Below, piece after piece: positions 1-7,078 of a stretch of 40,426 nt of DNA. Location: positions 1 through 40,426 of the forward strand of contig SYIM01000303.1 of assembly GCA_005798775.1 (NCBI GenBank), given 5' to 3'. Origin of the DNA: Burkholderiales bacterium (GTDB taxonomy: Bacteria; Pseudomonadota; Gammaproteobacteria; Burkholderiales; Burkholderiaceae_E). The notes under the pieces are model-generated. The model saw nothing but the letters and a program-made list of their open reading frames with translations, did not search any database and was not told the DNA's origin. Made by a program: the position numbers and the translations under genes. The first letter of the stretch is position 1, and each line of letters starts with the position of its first letter.

Positions 1-283
1 AATACACCCGCATCACGATCTCGAGGTCCCGAGCGAGCCGCGAGCGTTCAGCCACCAACCGGCCCGCGTACTCGCGCGCCGCTTCTGGATCGTGGATGGA
101 ACAGGGTCCGATGATGACCAGCATCCGGTCATCCATCCCGTGCAGAATCCGGTGTATTGCCTGCCTGGAACCCGCCACCACCAGGGCGGTGGTGTCATCA
201 AGCGGATACTCGCGCAGCAGATGAGCGGGCGGGGACAACTCGCGGTAGCCTCGGATCCGGGTGTCATCGGTGGTGACGCTCAT
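1..283 (-). CDS. aroG: Class I DAHP synthase, N-terminal part (cut by window edge)
   Basis: Catalyses condensation of phosphoenolpyruvate and erythrose 4-phosphate, the first step of the shikimate pathway, in the cytoplasm. The track misses it because the stop codon lies outside the window; I translated it by hand. The first 94 codons are visible. They start MSVTTDDTRIRGYREL and contain the family signature VIIGPCSIHDPEAAREYA at about residues 54-71, followed by an arginine-rich helix and EIVMRVY. This is the AroF/G/H (class I alpha) type and not the plant-like class II. The start ATG at 283 has a GGAG upstream (ctGGAGtcgagcaccATG). The leader peptide and attenuator just upstream indicate control by charged Phe/Tyr tRNA. 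Which isozyme this is cannot be told from the N-terminus. Confidence 0.93.
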   Translation of the reverse strand, partial: MSVTTDDTRIRGYRELSPPAHLLREYPLDDTTALVVAGSRQAIHRILHGMDDRMLVIIGPCSIHDPEAAREYAGRLVAERSRLARDLEIVMRVY

Positions 284-340
284 GGTGCTCGACTCCAGTG
301 AACATAAAACAGGGCGGGGCCCGCTGCGGCACGGGCGCCG

Positions 341-375
341 GAAAAACAAAACCGCCGGGGGTTGAGGCCGGCGGT
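341..375 (-). terminator. Attenuator terminator hairpin upstream of DAHP synthase
   Basis: On the minus strand ACCGCCGG and CCGGCGGT form a perfect 8-bp stem around a 9-nt loop, followed by TTTTGTTTTT. It sits 21 bases beyond the leader-peptide stop codon and about 60 bases before the DAHP synthase start. Its 5' arm (CCGCCGGC, 374-367) can instead pair with GCCGGCGG (432-425) inside the leader reading frame. That makes it the 3:4 hairpin of a classical attenuator. Seen directly; the switching is inferred. Confidence 0.85.
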
Positions 376-396
376 CTTTGTCGGGTTGGATTCGTG

Positions 397-486
397 TCAG
401 CTGCGAACGCGGTCCCGACTCAGTCCGCCGGCGGGCGGAAAGCCGAAAAACGAATAAAACTCAAAATAACGGGTCGCAGTGCACAT
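397..486 (-). CDS. Phe/Tyr-rich leader peptide controlling DAHP synthase
   Basis: A 29-residue open frame, too short for the track except as the tail of a longer shadow ORF. It contains YFEFYSFFGF: six Phe counting the whole peptide and two Tyr, all within residues 7-16. The Phe16 codon ends at 439, directly before CCGCC (438-434). That segment can pair with GGCGG (429-425) as a 1:2 hairpin. A ribosome stalled on the Phe codons would cover segment 1, release GCCGGCGG (432-425) to pair with 374-367, and so prevent the terminator. The design matches pheA-type attenuation known from Proteobacteria. The start ATG has only a weak Shine-Dalgarno and lies close to the predicted transcription start. 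Confidence 0.83.
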   Translation of the reverse strand: MCTATRYFEFYSFFGFPPAGGLSRDRVRS

Positions 487-493
487 GCACTCG

Positions 494-523
494 AGTGTAG
501 CCGCAGCCCGCACCGCGCTGCAA
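494..523 (-). promoter_or_regulatory. Candidate sigma70 promoter of leader peptide and DAHP synthase
   Basis: On the minus strand TTGCAG (523-518) and TACACT (499-494) are separated by 18 bases. Transcription would begin close to the leader-peptide ATG at 486, so the leader would be nearly leaderless. The 107-base space between this leader and the E1 alpha gene on the plus strand would carry both divergent promoters. Confidence 0.55.
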
Positions 524-593
524 GCCGGCGCGGGTTCCGGTCTGCTAGCATCCAACGCCGTTTCCCTGCCTGATGTTCGTTCACGGAGCCGAC

Positions 594-1628
594 ATGCCCA
601 GCCCCGATCGCGAAGCGACCCTGCTCGCCCTCTATCGAACCATGGCGCGCATCCGCGCTTTTGAAGACGCAGCCGAAGTGGCCAGTCGCGGCGGCCTGGC
701 GGCCTGGGGACCGCAAGCCGATCAGGCAACTGGCGGCGTGCCTGCGCAAGTGCGTGGCCCCCTTCACCTGTCCACTGGCCAGGAAGCCGTACCGGCGGGC
801 GTCTGCGCACACCTGAGCCCTGCTGACCCGATCACCTCCACGCATCGCGGACACGGCCACACCCTCGCCAAGGGCGCCGATCTCACCCGGATGATGATGG
901 AGCTCTTCGGCAAGGCGGGCGGTTTCTGCGGCGGCCGGGGCGGCTCCATGCACATCGCCGACTTTTCGGTCGGTATGCTGGGTGCCAACGGCGTGGTTGC
1001 AGCCAGCATCCCCATCGCAGTCGGTGCCGCGCACGCCATCCGGCTGCAGGGCCGCCCGGCGATCGCTACCGCATTCTTTGGCGACGGTGCCATCAACCGG
1101 GGGCCGTTCGCGGAAAGTCTCAACTGGGCAGCCGCCTACCATCTGCCCCTGCTCTTCGTATGCGAAGACAATCAGTGGTCAGCCACCACGCGCACCGATA
1201 CGCTGTCAGCCGGAGGCGGCGCAGCCGCGCGGGCCCGCGCTTACGGTATCGAGGCGGTGGAGGTCGACGGCAATGATGTCGAGGCGGTCCACGCCTGCGC
1301 GGGCGAGCTCGTTGCCAGGGTACGGGCCGAGGCCCGACCCGCGCTGATCCATGCGCGCACCTACCGCTTCAAGGGTCATGTGTCGGTTGACCCGGCCGCC
1401 TACCGCGATCCGGCCGAGCTCGCGCGAGCGCTCGAGCGCGATCCAATCGCCCTCGCCCGCAAACGGCTGAGCGAGCTCGGTGACGCGCTCGCAACAGCCG
1501 CGGTGATCGACGATGAAGCACGCGCCGAGGTCACGGCTGCGCTCGCGGCCGCGGCCGCTGCACCCTGGCCGTCAGTCACCGCGGCCTTCGAAGAGATTCA
1601 AAGCACGGGAGCCGGAAAATGGCTGTGA
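594..1628 (+). CDS. Thiamine diphosphate-dependent 2-oxoacid dehydrogenase E1, alpha subunit
   Basis: Alpha subunit of the alpha2beta2 E1 enzyme of pyruvate, acetoin or branched-chain 2-oxoacid dehydrogenases, which decarboxylates a 2-oxo substrate on thiamine diphosphate. Visible are STHRGHGHTLAKG near residues 81-93, GGRGGSMHIAD near 113-123 and the cofactor motif GDGAIN...N starting at 163. The start at 594 is chosen over ATG 573 because cGGAGccgac precedes it at good spacing. The length (344 aa) is slightly above typical, owing to an insert around residues 33-55 containing GGVPAQVRGP. The last bases overlap the beta-subunit gene by 10 nt, so the two are coupled. The closest recognisable style is acetoin dehydrogenase AcoA or PdhA. 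No E2 or E3 gene is in the window, so the substrate is unresolved. Confidence 0.9.
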   Translation: MPSPDREATLLALYRTMARIRAFEDAAEVASRGGLAAWGPQADQATGGVPAQVRGPLHLSTGQEAVPAGVCAHLSPADPITSTHRGHGHTLAKGADLTRMMMELFGKAGGFCGGRGGSMHIADFSVGMLGANGVVAASIPIAVGAAHAIRLQGRPAIATAFFGDGAINRGPFAESLNWAAAYHLPLLFVCEDNQWSATTRTDTLSAGGGAAARARAYGIEAVEVDGNDVEAVHACAGELVARVRAEARPALIHARTYRFKGHVSVDPAAYRDPAELARALERDPIALARKRLSELGDALATAAVIDDEARAEVTAALAAAAAAPWPSVTAAFEEIQSTGAGKWL

Positions 1629-2578
1629 GCACCTACTCTCAAGCAGCGGTCGATGCTCTCTCGACCGCCATGCAGGCTGACCCGTCGGTGATTGCGATGG
1701 GGGAAGATATCGGCCGGGGCGGAATCTTCGGCCAATACCGTGGACTGCAGGCCAAATTTGGTGCCTCGCGCGTGATCGATACACCGATCTCGGAGGCCAC
1801 AATCGTGGGCGCGGCAGTCGGCATGGCACTCACCGGCATGCGGCCGGTCGTCGAACTGCGGGTGGTCGATTTCGCGCTCTGCGCCATGGATGAAATCGTC
1901 AATCAGGCTGCCAAGAACCGCTACATGTTCGGCGGCCAGGGGCGGGTCCCGGTCGTGCTGCGGATGCCGATCGGTATCTGGTCATCATCGGCCGCGCAGC
2001 ATTCGCAGTCACTCGAGAGCTGGTTTGCACACATTCCCGGACTGGTGGTGGTTGCGCCCGCCACGCCGCAGGACAACCACGATCTGCTGCAGGCCGCGCT
2101 CGCGTGTGGCGACCCGGTGGCCTATCTGGAGCACAAGGAGCTGTGGTCGATAGAGGGCGAGGTCGTCGCCTCTGAGGCGCTCCCGATCGGCCGCGCCCGC
2201 ATCGTGCGGCCGGGACGTGGCCTCACCATCGTGAGCTGGAGCCGTTCCGTACACCAGTGCGCAGAGGCCTGCGAGGCGCTCGCATCGCAGGGCATAAGCG
2301 CCGAGCTCATCGACCTGCGCACGCTCTGGCCCTGGGACCGCGAGACCGTTTTGGCCTCCGCCGCCCGAACAGGACGCCTTCTGATTGTCCACGAGGCCGT
2401 GCAGGTCGCAGGCTTTGGCGCCGAAATCGCCGCCACCATCGCCGAACTTGCGCCCGAGGTGCGGCTCGCCCGCCTGGGGGCGCTGCGCATTCCGGTGGGC
2501 TATTCGCCGGGGCTCGAGGCCCAGGCGCGGCTCACCCCAGACGCCATCGCCGCCCGGGCTCGGGCTCTGGCAACCTGA
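1619..2578 (+). CDS. Thiamine diphosphate-dependent 2-oxoacid dehydrogenase E1, beta subunit
   Basis: Partner of the preceding alpha subunit; the beta chain completes the thiamine diphosphate site and docks the E2 lipoyl carrier. The 319-residue length is normal. Visible are MGEDIG near residue 27, DTPISEATIVGAAVGMA near 54, and the conserved AQHSQSLESWFAHIPGL segment near 126 with the active-site histidine. The C-terminal transketolase domain contains DLRTLWPWD and HEAVQVAGFGAEIAA. It starts inside the end of the alpha gene (ATG 1619, alpha stop 1626-1628). The TRAP transporter follows about 100 bases later on the same strand, which suggests uptake of an oxo-acid substrate for this enzyme, an inference only. 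Confidence 0.9.
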   Translation: MAVSTYSQAAVDALSTAMQADPSVIAMGEDIGRGGIFGQYRGLQAKFGASRVIDTPISEATIVGAAVGMALTGMRPVVELRVVDFALCAMDEIVNQAAKNRYMFGGQGRVPVVLRMPIGIWSSSAAQHSQSLESWFAHIPGLVVVAPATPQDNHDLLQAALACGDPVAYLEHKELWSIEGEVVASEALPIGRARIVRPGRGLTIVSWSRSVHQCAEACEALASQGISAELIDLRTLWPWDRETVLASAARTGRLLIVHEAVQVAGFGAEIAATIAELAPEVRLARLGALRIPVGYSPGLEAQARLTPDAIAARARALAT

Positions 2579-2607
2579 TCGAGCGCGGCCAGAGCGCGCC
2601 GCTGCAC

Positions 2608-2613
2608 TAGAAT
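2608..2613 (+). promoter_or_regulatory. Candidate -10 element TAGAAT before TRAP genes
   Basis: CACTAGAATGCC lies in the gap between the E1 beta gene and the TRAP receptor, about 70 bases before the receptor start. The same TAGAAT hexamer lies before glnE, ilvE and the family 5 binding protein in this window. No convincing -35 box is visible here. Confidence 0.35.
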
Positions 2614-2679
2614 GCCGATTGCAGCATCGGTCTGTGACCGTTGCGTTGCCATCGATCACCGCTAATCAGGAGACAATCC

Positions 2680-3717
2680 ATGGACCGTCGCTCAGTCTTG
2701 AAGGCCGGCACCGCCGGTGCCACCGCGCTCACCGCTCCGTTCATCATCCGCCCGTCACACGCGCAGCAATACCGCGCTGAGTATCGGCTGTCGACCGTGG
2801 TGGGGCCCGCCTTCCCTTGGGGCAAGGGCGGCGAGATCTGGGGCAACCTGGTGCGTGAACGCACCCAGGGCCGGATCAACATCAAGATGTATCCCGGCGT
2901 GTCGCTCATCAACGGCGACCAGACGCGTGAATTCTCCGCCATTCGTCAGGGCGTGATCGATATGTCCATCGGCTCGACCATCAACTGGTCGCCGCAGGTG
3001 AAAGAGCTGAACCTGTTCTCGCTACCCTTCCTGTCGCAGGACCACGCAGGACTTGATGCCATCACCGGCAGCGAGGCGGGTCAACGCACCATTCAGATTG
3101 TCGAAAAAGCGGGCGTGGTGCCGCTTGCCTGGGGCGAAAACGGATTCCGTGAGCTCACCAATTCGCGCCGCGAGATCCGGTCGCCCGCCGACATGAAAGG
3201 GCTCAAGTTCCGAATTGTAGGTTCACCCATTTTCACCGATGTGTTCACCGCGCTCGGTGCCAACCCCACGCAGATGAGCTGGGCCGACGCGCAGCCCGCA
3301 CTCGCCTCGGGTGCGGTGGAGGGTCAGGAGAACCCGATGCACATCTTCACCGCGGCCAAGCTCCACACGCTCGCGCAGAAGTTCGTGACCCGTTGGGGCT
3401 ATGTCGCAGACCCCCTCATCTTCGTGGTCAATCGCGAGGTCTGGCAGTCATGGTCGCCCGCTGATCAGGAAATCGTGCGCGCATCGGCCATTGAGGCCGG
3501 CAAGCAGGAAATCGCCATTGCTCGCAAGGGTCTCACCAAGACCGACACCTCCATGATCCGCGAGGTTGAGGCGCTGGGCGTCAAGGTCACCGAGCTCACG
3601 CCGGCGGAGAAGGCCGAGTTCCAGCGCGTGCTGAAACCGGTCTACGACAAGTGGGCCAAGACCATCGGTTCCGACCTGGTGAAGATCGCTGAAGATGCGG
3701 TCGCGCGCCGCAGCTGA
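2680..3717 (+). CDS. TRAP transporter substrate-binding protein (DctP family)
   Basis: Periplasmic receptor that captures a carboxylate and hands it to the DctQ/DctM membrane part. The N-terminus MDRRSVLKAG...PSHAQ has a twin-arginine-like signal ending in an Ala-X-Ala-type site near residue 27, so export through Tat is likely. The body shows the DctP-family order, with GVIDMSIGSTINW, the LFSLPFL segment and GLKFRIVGSPI, where the arginine usually binds the ligand carboxylate. Length is 345 aa. Start at ATG 2680 after tcAGGAGAcaatcc; the track frame begins 13 codons earlier at a TTG. It is the first gene of a three-gene TRAP set behind E1 alpha/beta. A 2-oxo or hydroxy acid ligand is plausible from context but not shown. 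Confidence 0.9.
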   Translation: MDRRSVLKAGTAGATALTAPFIIRPSHAQQYRAEYRLSTVVGPAFPWGKGGEIWGNLVRERTQGRINIKMYPGVSLINGDQTREFSAIRQGVIDMSIGSTINWSPQVKELNLFSLPFLSQDHAGLDAITGSEAGQRTIQIVEKAGVVPLAWGENGFRELTNSRREIRSPADMKGLKFRIVGSPIFTDVFTALGANPTQMSWADAQPALASGAVEGQENPMHIFTAAKLHTLAQKFVTRWGYVADPLIFVVNREVWQSWSPADQEIVRASAIEAGKQEIAIARKGLTKTDTSMIREVEALGVKVTELTPAEKAEFQRVLKPVYDKWAKTIGSDLVKIAEDAVARRS

Positions 3718-3729
3718 TCCTCTAGCATC

Positions 3730-4260
3730 GTGACCGAATCCCCGCCGCCCCCGGCTTGTGCGCCTGTCGCCGAGCCGGGACTGGCGCCGGGGCCTTCGAC
3801 CCCGCGGCGCCTTCTGCCCGAAGACCGCATCGGCGCGGTGCTGATGGCACTGCTCGCCCTCATTACCTTTGCCAATGTGGTGGTCCGGTATCTCACGGAC
3901 CAATCGTTTGCCTGGACCGAAGAATTGTCGGTCGTGCTGATGGTGCTGCTCACCATGGTGGCGGCCAGCGCCGCTGTCGTCCGTAACGTGCATGTCCGGA
4001 TCGAGGTGCTGATTGACGGTGCTTCGCCCGCCCGGGCGCGCGCCCTCGAATCGCTCGCCGCACTCGCGTCCGTGATCGCCTGGCTGCTACTCACTGGTCT
4101 GGGCTCGCGACTCGCCTGGGATGACTACCGGTTCGATGTCACTACCCCTGGAATCGGGCTGCCGCAGTGGTGGTACACGATCTGGCTGCCCATCCTGGCG
4201 CTCCTCCTCGCCGCACGCTGCATGCAGCGCCTGGTGAGACTCTGGGCACCCAAATCGTGA
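3730..4260 (+). CDS. TRAP transporter small membrane subunit (DctQ family)
   Basis: Four-helix integral membrane subunit that joins the receptor to the large permease. Hydrophobic segments are visible at about residues 37-57, 72-90, 114-135 and 153-170. The family stretch SFAWTEELSVVLMVLLT lies in the middle and is followed by RNVHVRIEVL. The N-terminus is unusually proline-rich (about 30 residues) before the first helix. The start is GTG at 3730, 12 bases after the receptor stop. Its TGA overlaps the GTG start of the next gene, so the two are translationally coupled. Confidence 0.88.
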   Translation: MTESPPPPACAPVAEPGLAPGPSTPRRLLPEDRIGAVLMALLALITFANVVVRYLTDQSFAWTEELSVVLMVLLTMVAASAAVVRNVHVRIEVLIDGASPARARALESLAALASVIAWLLLTGLGSRLAWDDYRFDVTTPGIGLPQWWYTIWLPILALLLAARCMQRLVRLWAPKS

Positions 4261-5540
4261 CCGGTCTGCTTATCTTTGTGGTCTTCATTGCGCTGATGGT
4301 GGCGGGTGTACCGATCGGCATCGCACTGATGCTGGGTGGTGCAGTCGGCATAGGCGTGGGCGGACTCGGCTGGCTCGCGATTCCGAATAATTTTTATTCC
4401 GGGATCGCGAAGTACCCGTTGCTTGCGCTACCCATGTTCGTGTTGGTGGGAGCCATCTTCGACCGCTCCGGGGTGGCTAAACGCCTGGTCGACTTTGCGA
4501 TCGCCATCGTGGGGCGCGGGCCGGGCATGCTGCCGCTCGTTGCGATTGCGGTGGCGATGTTCCTGGGCGGCATCTCTGGGTCGGGGCCGGCAAACGCCGC
4601 AGCCGTCGGTGGCGTGATGCTTGCAGCCATGGCGCGGGCGGGTTATCCACCCGCCTACTCGGCGAGCGTGATCGGTGCGGCTGCGGCCACCGATATCCTC
4701 ATTCCGCCCTCCATCGCCTTCATCGTCTATTCGGTGATGGTACCGGGGGCATCGGTTCCCGCACTGTTCGCAGCCGGGATGATTCCCGGCATCCTCGCGG
4801 GCCTCGCCCTCATCGTGCCGGCAGTCTGGCTCGCCCGGCGACACGGCTTCGGCGCGGCCGAGGCCGACGAGCCACGCCCGCCATTTTGGCGGGCGCTGCG
4901 TGAGGCCACCTGGGGGCTGTTCGCGCCCGTGCTGATTCTGGGCGGGATGCGCGCGGGCTGGTTCACCCCAACGGAAGCTGCGGTAGTCGCGGTGTTTTAC
5001 GGTCTCTTCGTAGGCATGTTCATTCACCGAACCATCCGCCTGCGCGACCTCACCAATATCCTGGTCGAGGCGGCCGAGTTATCGGGCGTGATCATGATCG
5101 TGATCGCGCTTGCAAGCATCTTCGCCTATGCGGTGAACACGCTTGGCATCGTTGATCCGCTCGCCCGCGCGATACTGGACAGCGGTATCGGGTCATTCGG
5201 CGCATTGGCAGTAATCATCATCGTGCTGTTGTTTGTCGGCATGGTGCTCGACGGCGTATCAATCTTTCTGATTTTCGTGCCGCTCCTGATGCCGCTGATG
5301 AAGGCCTACGGCTGGCACCCGGTATGGTTTGGCGTTCTGCTCACCTACATGGTGGCGATCGGCCAGTTCACGCCGCCGGTGGCGGTCAACCTGATGGTCT
5401 CAGCGCGGCTCGCGGGTGTTCGGATCGAACAGACCGTGCCGTGGGTCATGTGGCTGGTCTTTGCGATGGGCGTGGTGTTGGTGGCGGTTGTAGCCATCCC
5501 CGACCTCGCCTTGTGGCTGCCACGGGTGCTCGGTTACTGA
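4257..5540 (+). CDS. TRAP transporter large permease (DctM family)
   Basis: Sodium-driven permease subunit with about 12 membrane segments; it moves the ligand released by the receptor. The track frame begins at 4167, but the natural start is GTG 4257 in the overlap GTGA with dctQ, giving 427 aa, the usual DctM size. Visible signatures include GGISGSGPANAAAVGGVM near residue 102, ATDILIPPSIAFIVYSV near 144 and the C-terminal GQFTPPVAVNLMV. The gene ends 27 bases before the convergent tldD gene, with no obvious terminator between them. Confidence 0.92.
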   Translation: MTGLLIFVVFIALMVAGVPIGIALMLGGAVGIGVGGLGWLAIPNNFYSGIAKYPLLALPMFVLVGAIFDRSGVAKRLVDFAIAIVGRGPGMLPLVAIAVAMFLGGISGSGPANAAAVGGVMLAAMARAGYPPAYSASVIGAAAATDILIPPSIAFIVYSVMVPGASVPALFAAGMIPGILAGLALIVPAVWLARRHGFGAAEADEPRPPFWRALREATWGLFAPVLILGGMRAGWFTPTEAAVVAVFYGLFVGMFIHRTIRLRDLTNILVEAAELSGVIMIVIALASIFAYAVNTLGIVDPLARAILDSGIGSFGALAVIIIVLLFVGMVLDGVSIFLIFVPLLMPLMKAYGWHPVWFGVLLTYMVAIGQFTPPVAVNLMVSARLAGVRIEQTVPWVMWLVFAMGVVLVAVVAIPDLALWLPRVLGY

Positions 5541-5567
5541 GGCTGCCACGCCGGCCACCCCGCAGCG

Positions 5568-7028
5568 TCAGCCCGTTCCGCCCACGGTCAGGCCTTCGAT
5601 GCGCAGGGTCGGCTGGCCCACGCCAACCGGTACGCTCTGTCCGTCCTTGCCACAGACGCCGACGCCTGAATCAAGCCGCATGTCGTTGCCGATGAGTGTC
5701 ACGCGCTTGAGCGCCTCCGGGCCGTCTCCAATCAGCGTCGCGCCTTTCACCGGATATTGCAGCTTGCCGTTTTCTACCCACCAGGCCTCGGAAGCGGAGA
5801 AAACGAACTTACCGTTGGTGATGTCAACCTGACCACCGCCGAAATTGGCAGCGTAGATACCGCGATCCACCGACGCGATGATTTCTTTCGGATCACGCGT
5901 ACCCGACAGCATGAAAGTATTGGTCATGCGAGGCATGGGCAGATGCGCGAATGATTCGCGCCTGCCGTTCCCGGTGATCGCCGACCGCGACAGCCGTGCG
6001 TTCAACATGTCCTGCATGTAGCCCCGCAGAATACCGTCTTCGATCAGCACGTTACGCTGTGTGGGATGACCCTCGTCGTCGATGTTGAGCGACCCTCTCC
6101 GGCCGGCGAGGGTGCCGTCGTCGACTACCGTGACCCCGGGGGCCGCTACCCGCTCGCCAACCCGACCCGAAAACACCGACGAGCCCTTACGATTGAAATC
6201 GCCTTCCAGACCATGTCCGACGGCCTCGTGCAGAAGAACCCCTGGCCATCCCGCACCAAGCACCACGGTCATGGTGCCGGCGGGCGCCGGCCGCGCCTCC
6301 AAATTGGTGAGCGCCGCTTTCACCGCCTCGTCGACGTAGCGCGACAGCGCTGCATCATCAAAGACATCGAAACCCGAGCGCCCGCCACCGCCGCTATGCC
6401 CCTGCTCGCGGCGCCCGGCCTGCTCAGCGATGACCGTGACCGACAGGCGAACCAGCGGCCGTACATCGGCTGCGATCAGGCCATCGGAACGGGCCACCAG
6501 CACGACGTCATACTCGCCCGCGAGGCCCGCCATGACCTGCACGACGCGCGGGTCGCGGGCGCGCGCCATGGCTTCGACCCGCTCCAGCAGTGCCACCTTG
6601 GCCGCCGCTTCCATGCCGATGATCGGGTCATCACGACCATACAGCGCGTGACCCCCTGAACCCTTCATCGCCGAGGCCACCTTCACACGCCCGCTACCTC
6701 GCCGGGCAATGGTACGGGTGGCCTGAGCCGCAGAGCGAAGTGCGTCGAGACTGATGTCATCGGAATAGGCGAACGCGGTCTTATCCCCACTCACCGCGCG
6801 CACCCCCACCCCGCGATCGATCGAGAAACTGCCGGACTTAACGATGCCTTCCTCGAGGCTCCAGCCTTCACTGCGCGTGAACTGGAAGTAGAGATCGGCA
6901 TGGTCCACCCGATGCTCGAAAATTTCAGCGAGCACCCGCTGTAACCGCGATTCGTCGAGGCCATAGGGTTCAAGGAGTAGCGATCGGGCGACTGCCAGAT
7001 GCTGGAGGGGGGGGTGCGTAAGTTTCAT
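5568..7028 (-). CDS. tldD: Metalloprotease TldD
   Basis: Cytoplasmic zinc-dependent peptidase that acts with TldE/PmbA on unfolded peptides; known roles include microcin B17 maturation and CcdA degradation. The zinc motif HEAVGH is at residues 267-272, followed by [16 protein letters not shown]. Downstream are the conserved [18 protein letters not shown] and the end [18 protein letters not shown]. Length is 486 aa, normal. ATG 7028 is preceded by tAGGAtctcaac. It lies 50 bases downstream of yhdP on the same strand, the same neighbourhood as in Escherichia coli and many Betaproteobacteria, and probably shares its transcript. No tldE partner is in the window. Confidence 0.96.
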   Translation of the reverse strand: MKLTHPPLQHLAVARSLLLEPYGLDESRLQRVLAEIFEHRVDHADLYFQFTRSEGWSLEEGIVKSGSFSIDRGVGVRAVSGDKTAFAYSDDISLDALRSAAQATRTIARRGSGRVKVASAMKGSGGHALYGRDDPIIGMEAAAKVALLERVEAMARARDPRVVQVMAGLAGEYDVVLVARSDGLIAADVRPLVRLSVTVIAEQAGRREQGHSGGGGRSGFDVFDDAALSRYVDEAVKAALTNLEARPAPAGTMTVVLGAGWPGVLLHEAVGHGLEGDFNRKGSSVFSGRVGERVAAPGVTVVDDGTLAGRRGSLNIDDEGHPTQRNVLIEDGILRGYMQDMLNARLSRSAITGNGRRESFAHLPMPRMTNTFMLSGTRDPKEIIASVDRGIYAANFGGGQVDITNGKFVFSASEAWWVENGKLQYPVKGATLIGDGPEALKRVTLIGNDMRLDSGVGVCGKDGQSVPVGVGQPTLRIEGLTVGGTG

Positions 7029-7078
7029 GTTGAGATCCTAACTCAGGCGAGGCGGTGCGCGCAGCGACCACCCGACGG

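Noticed and set aside
420-1142. 240-codon minus-strand ORF overlapping E1 alpha
   Set aside because: Antisense shadow of the E1 alpha gene that also crosses the DAHP synthase leader; the leader frame explains the only meaningful sequence there.
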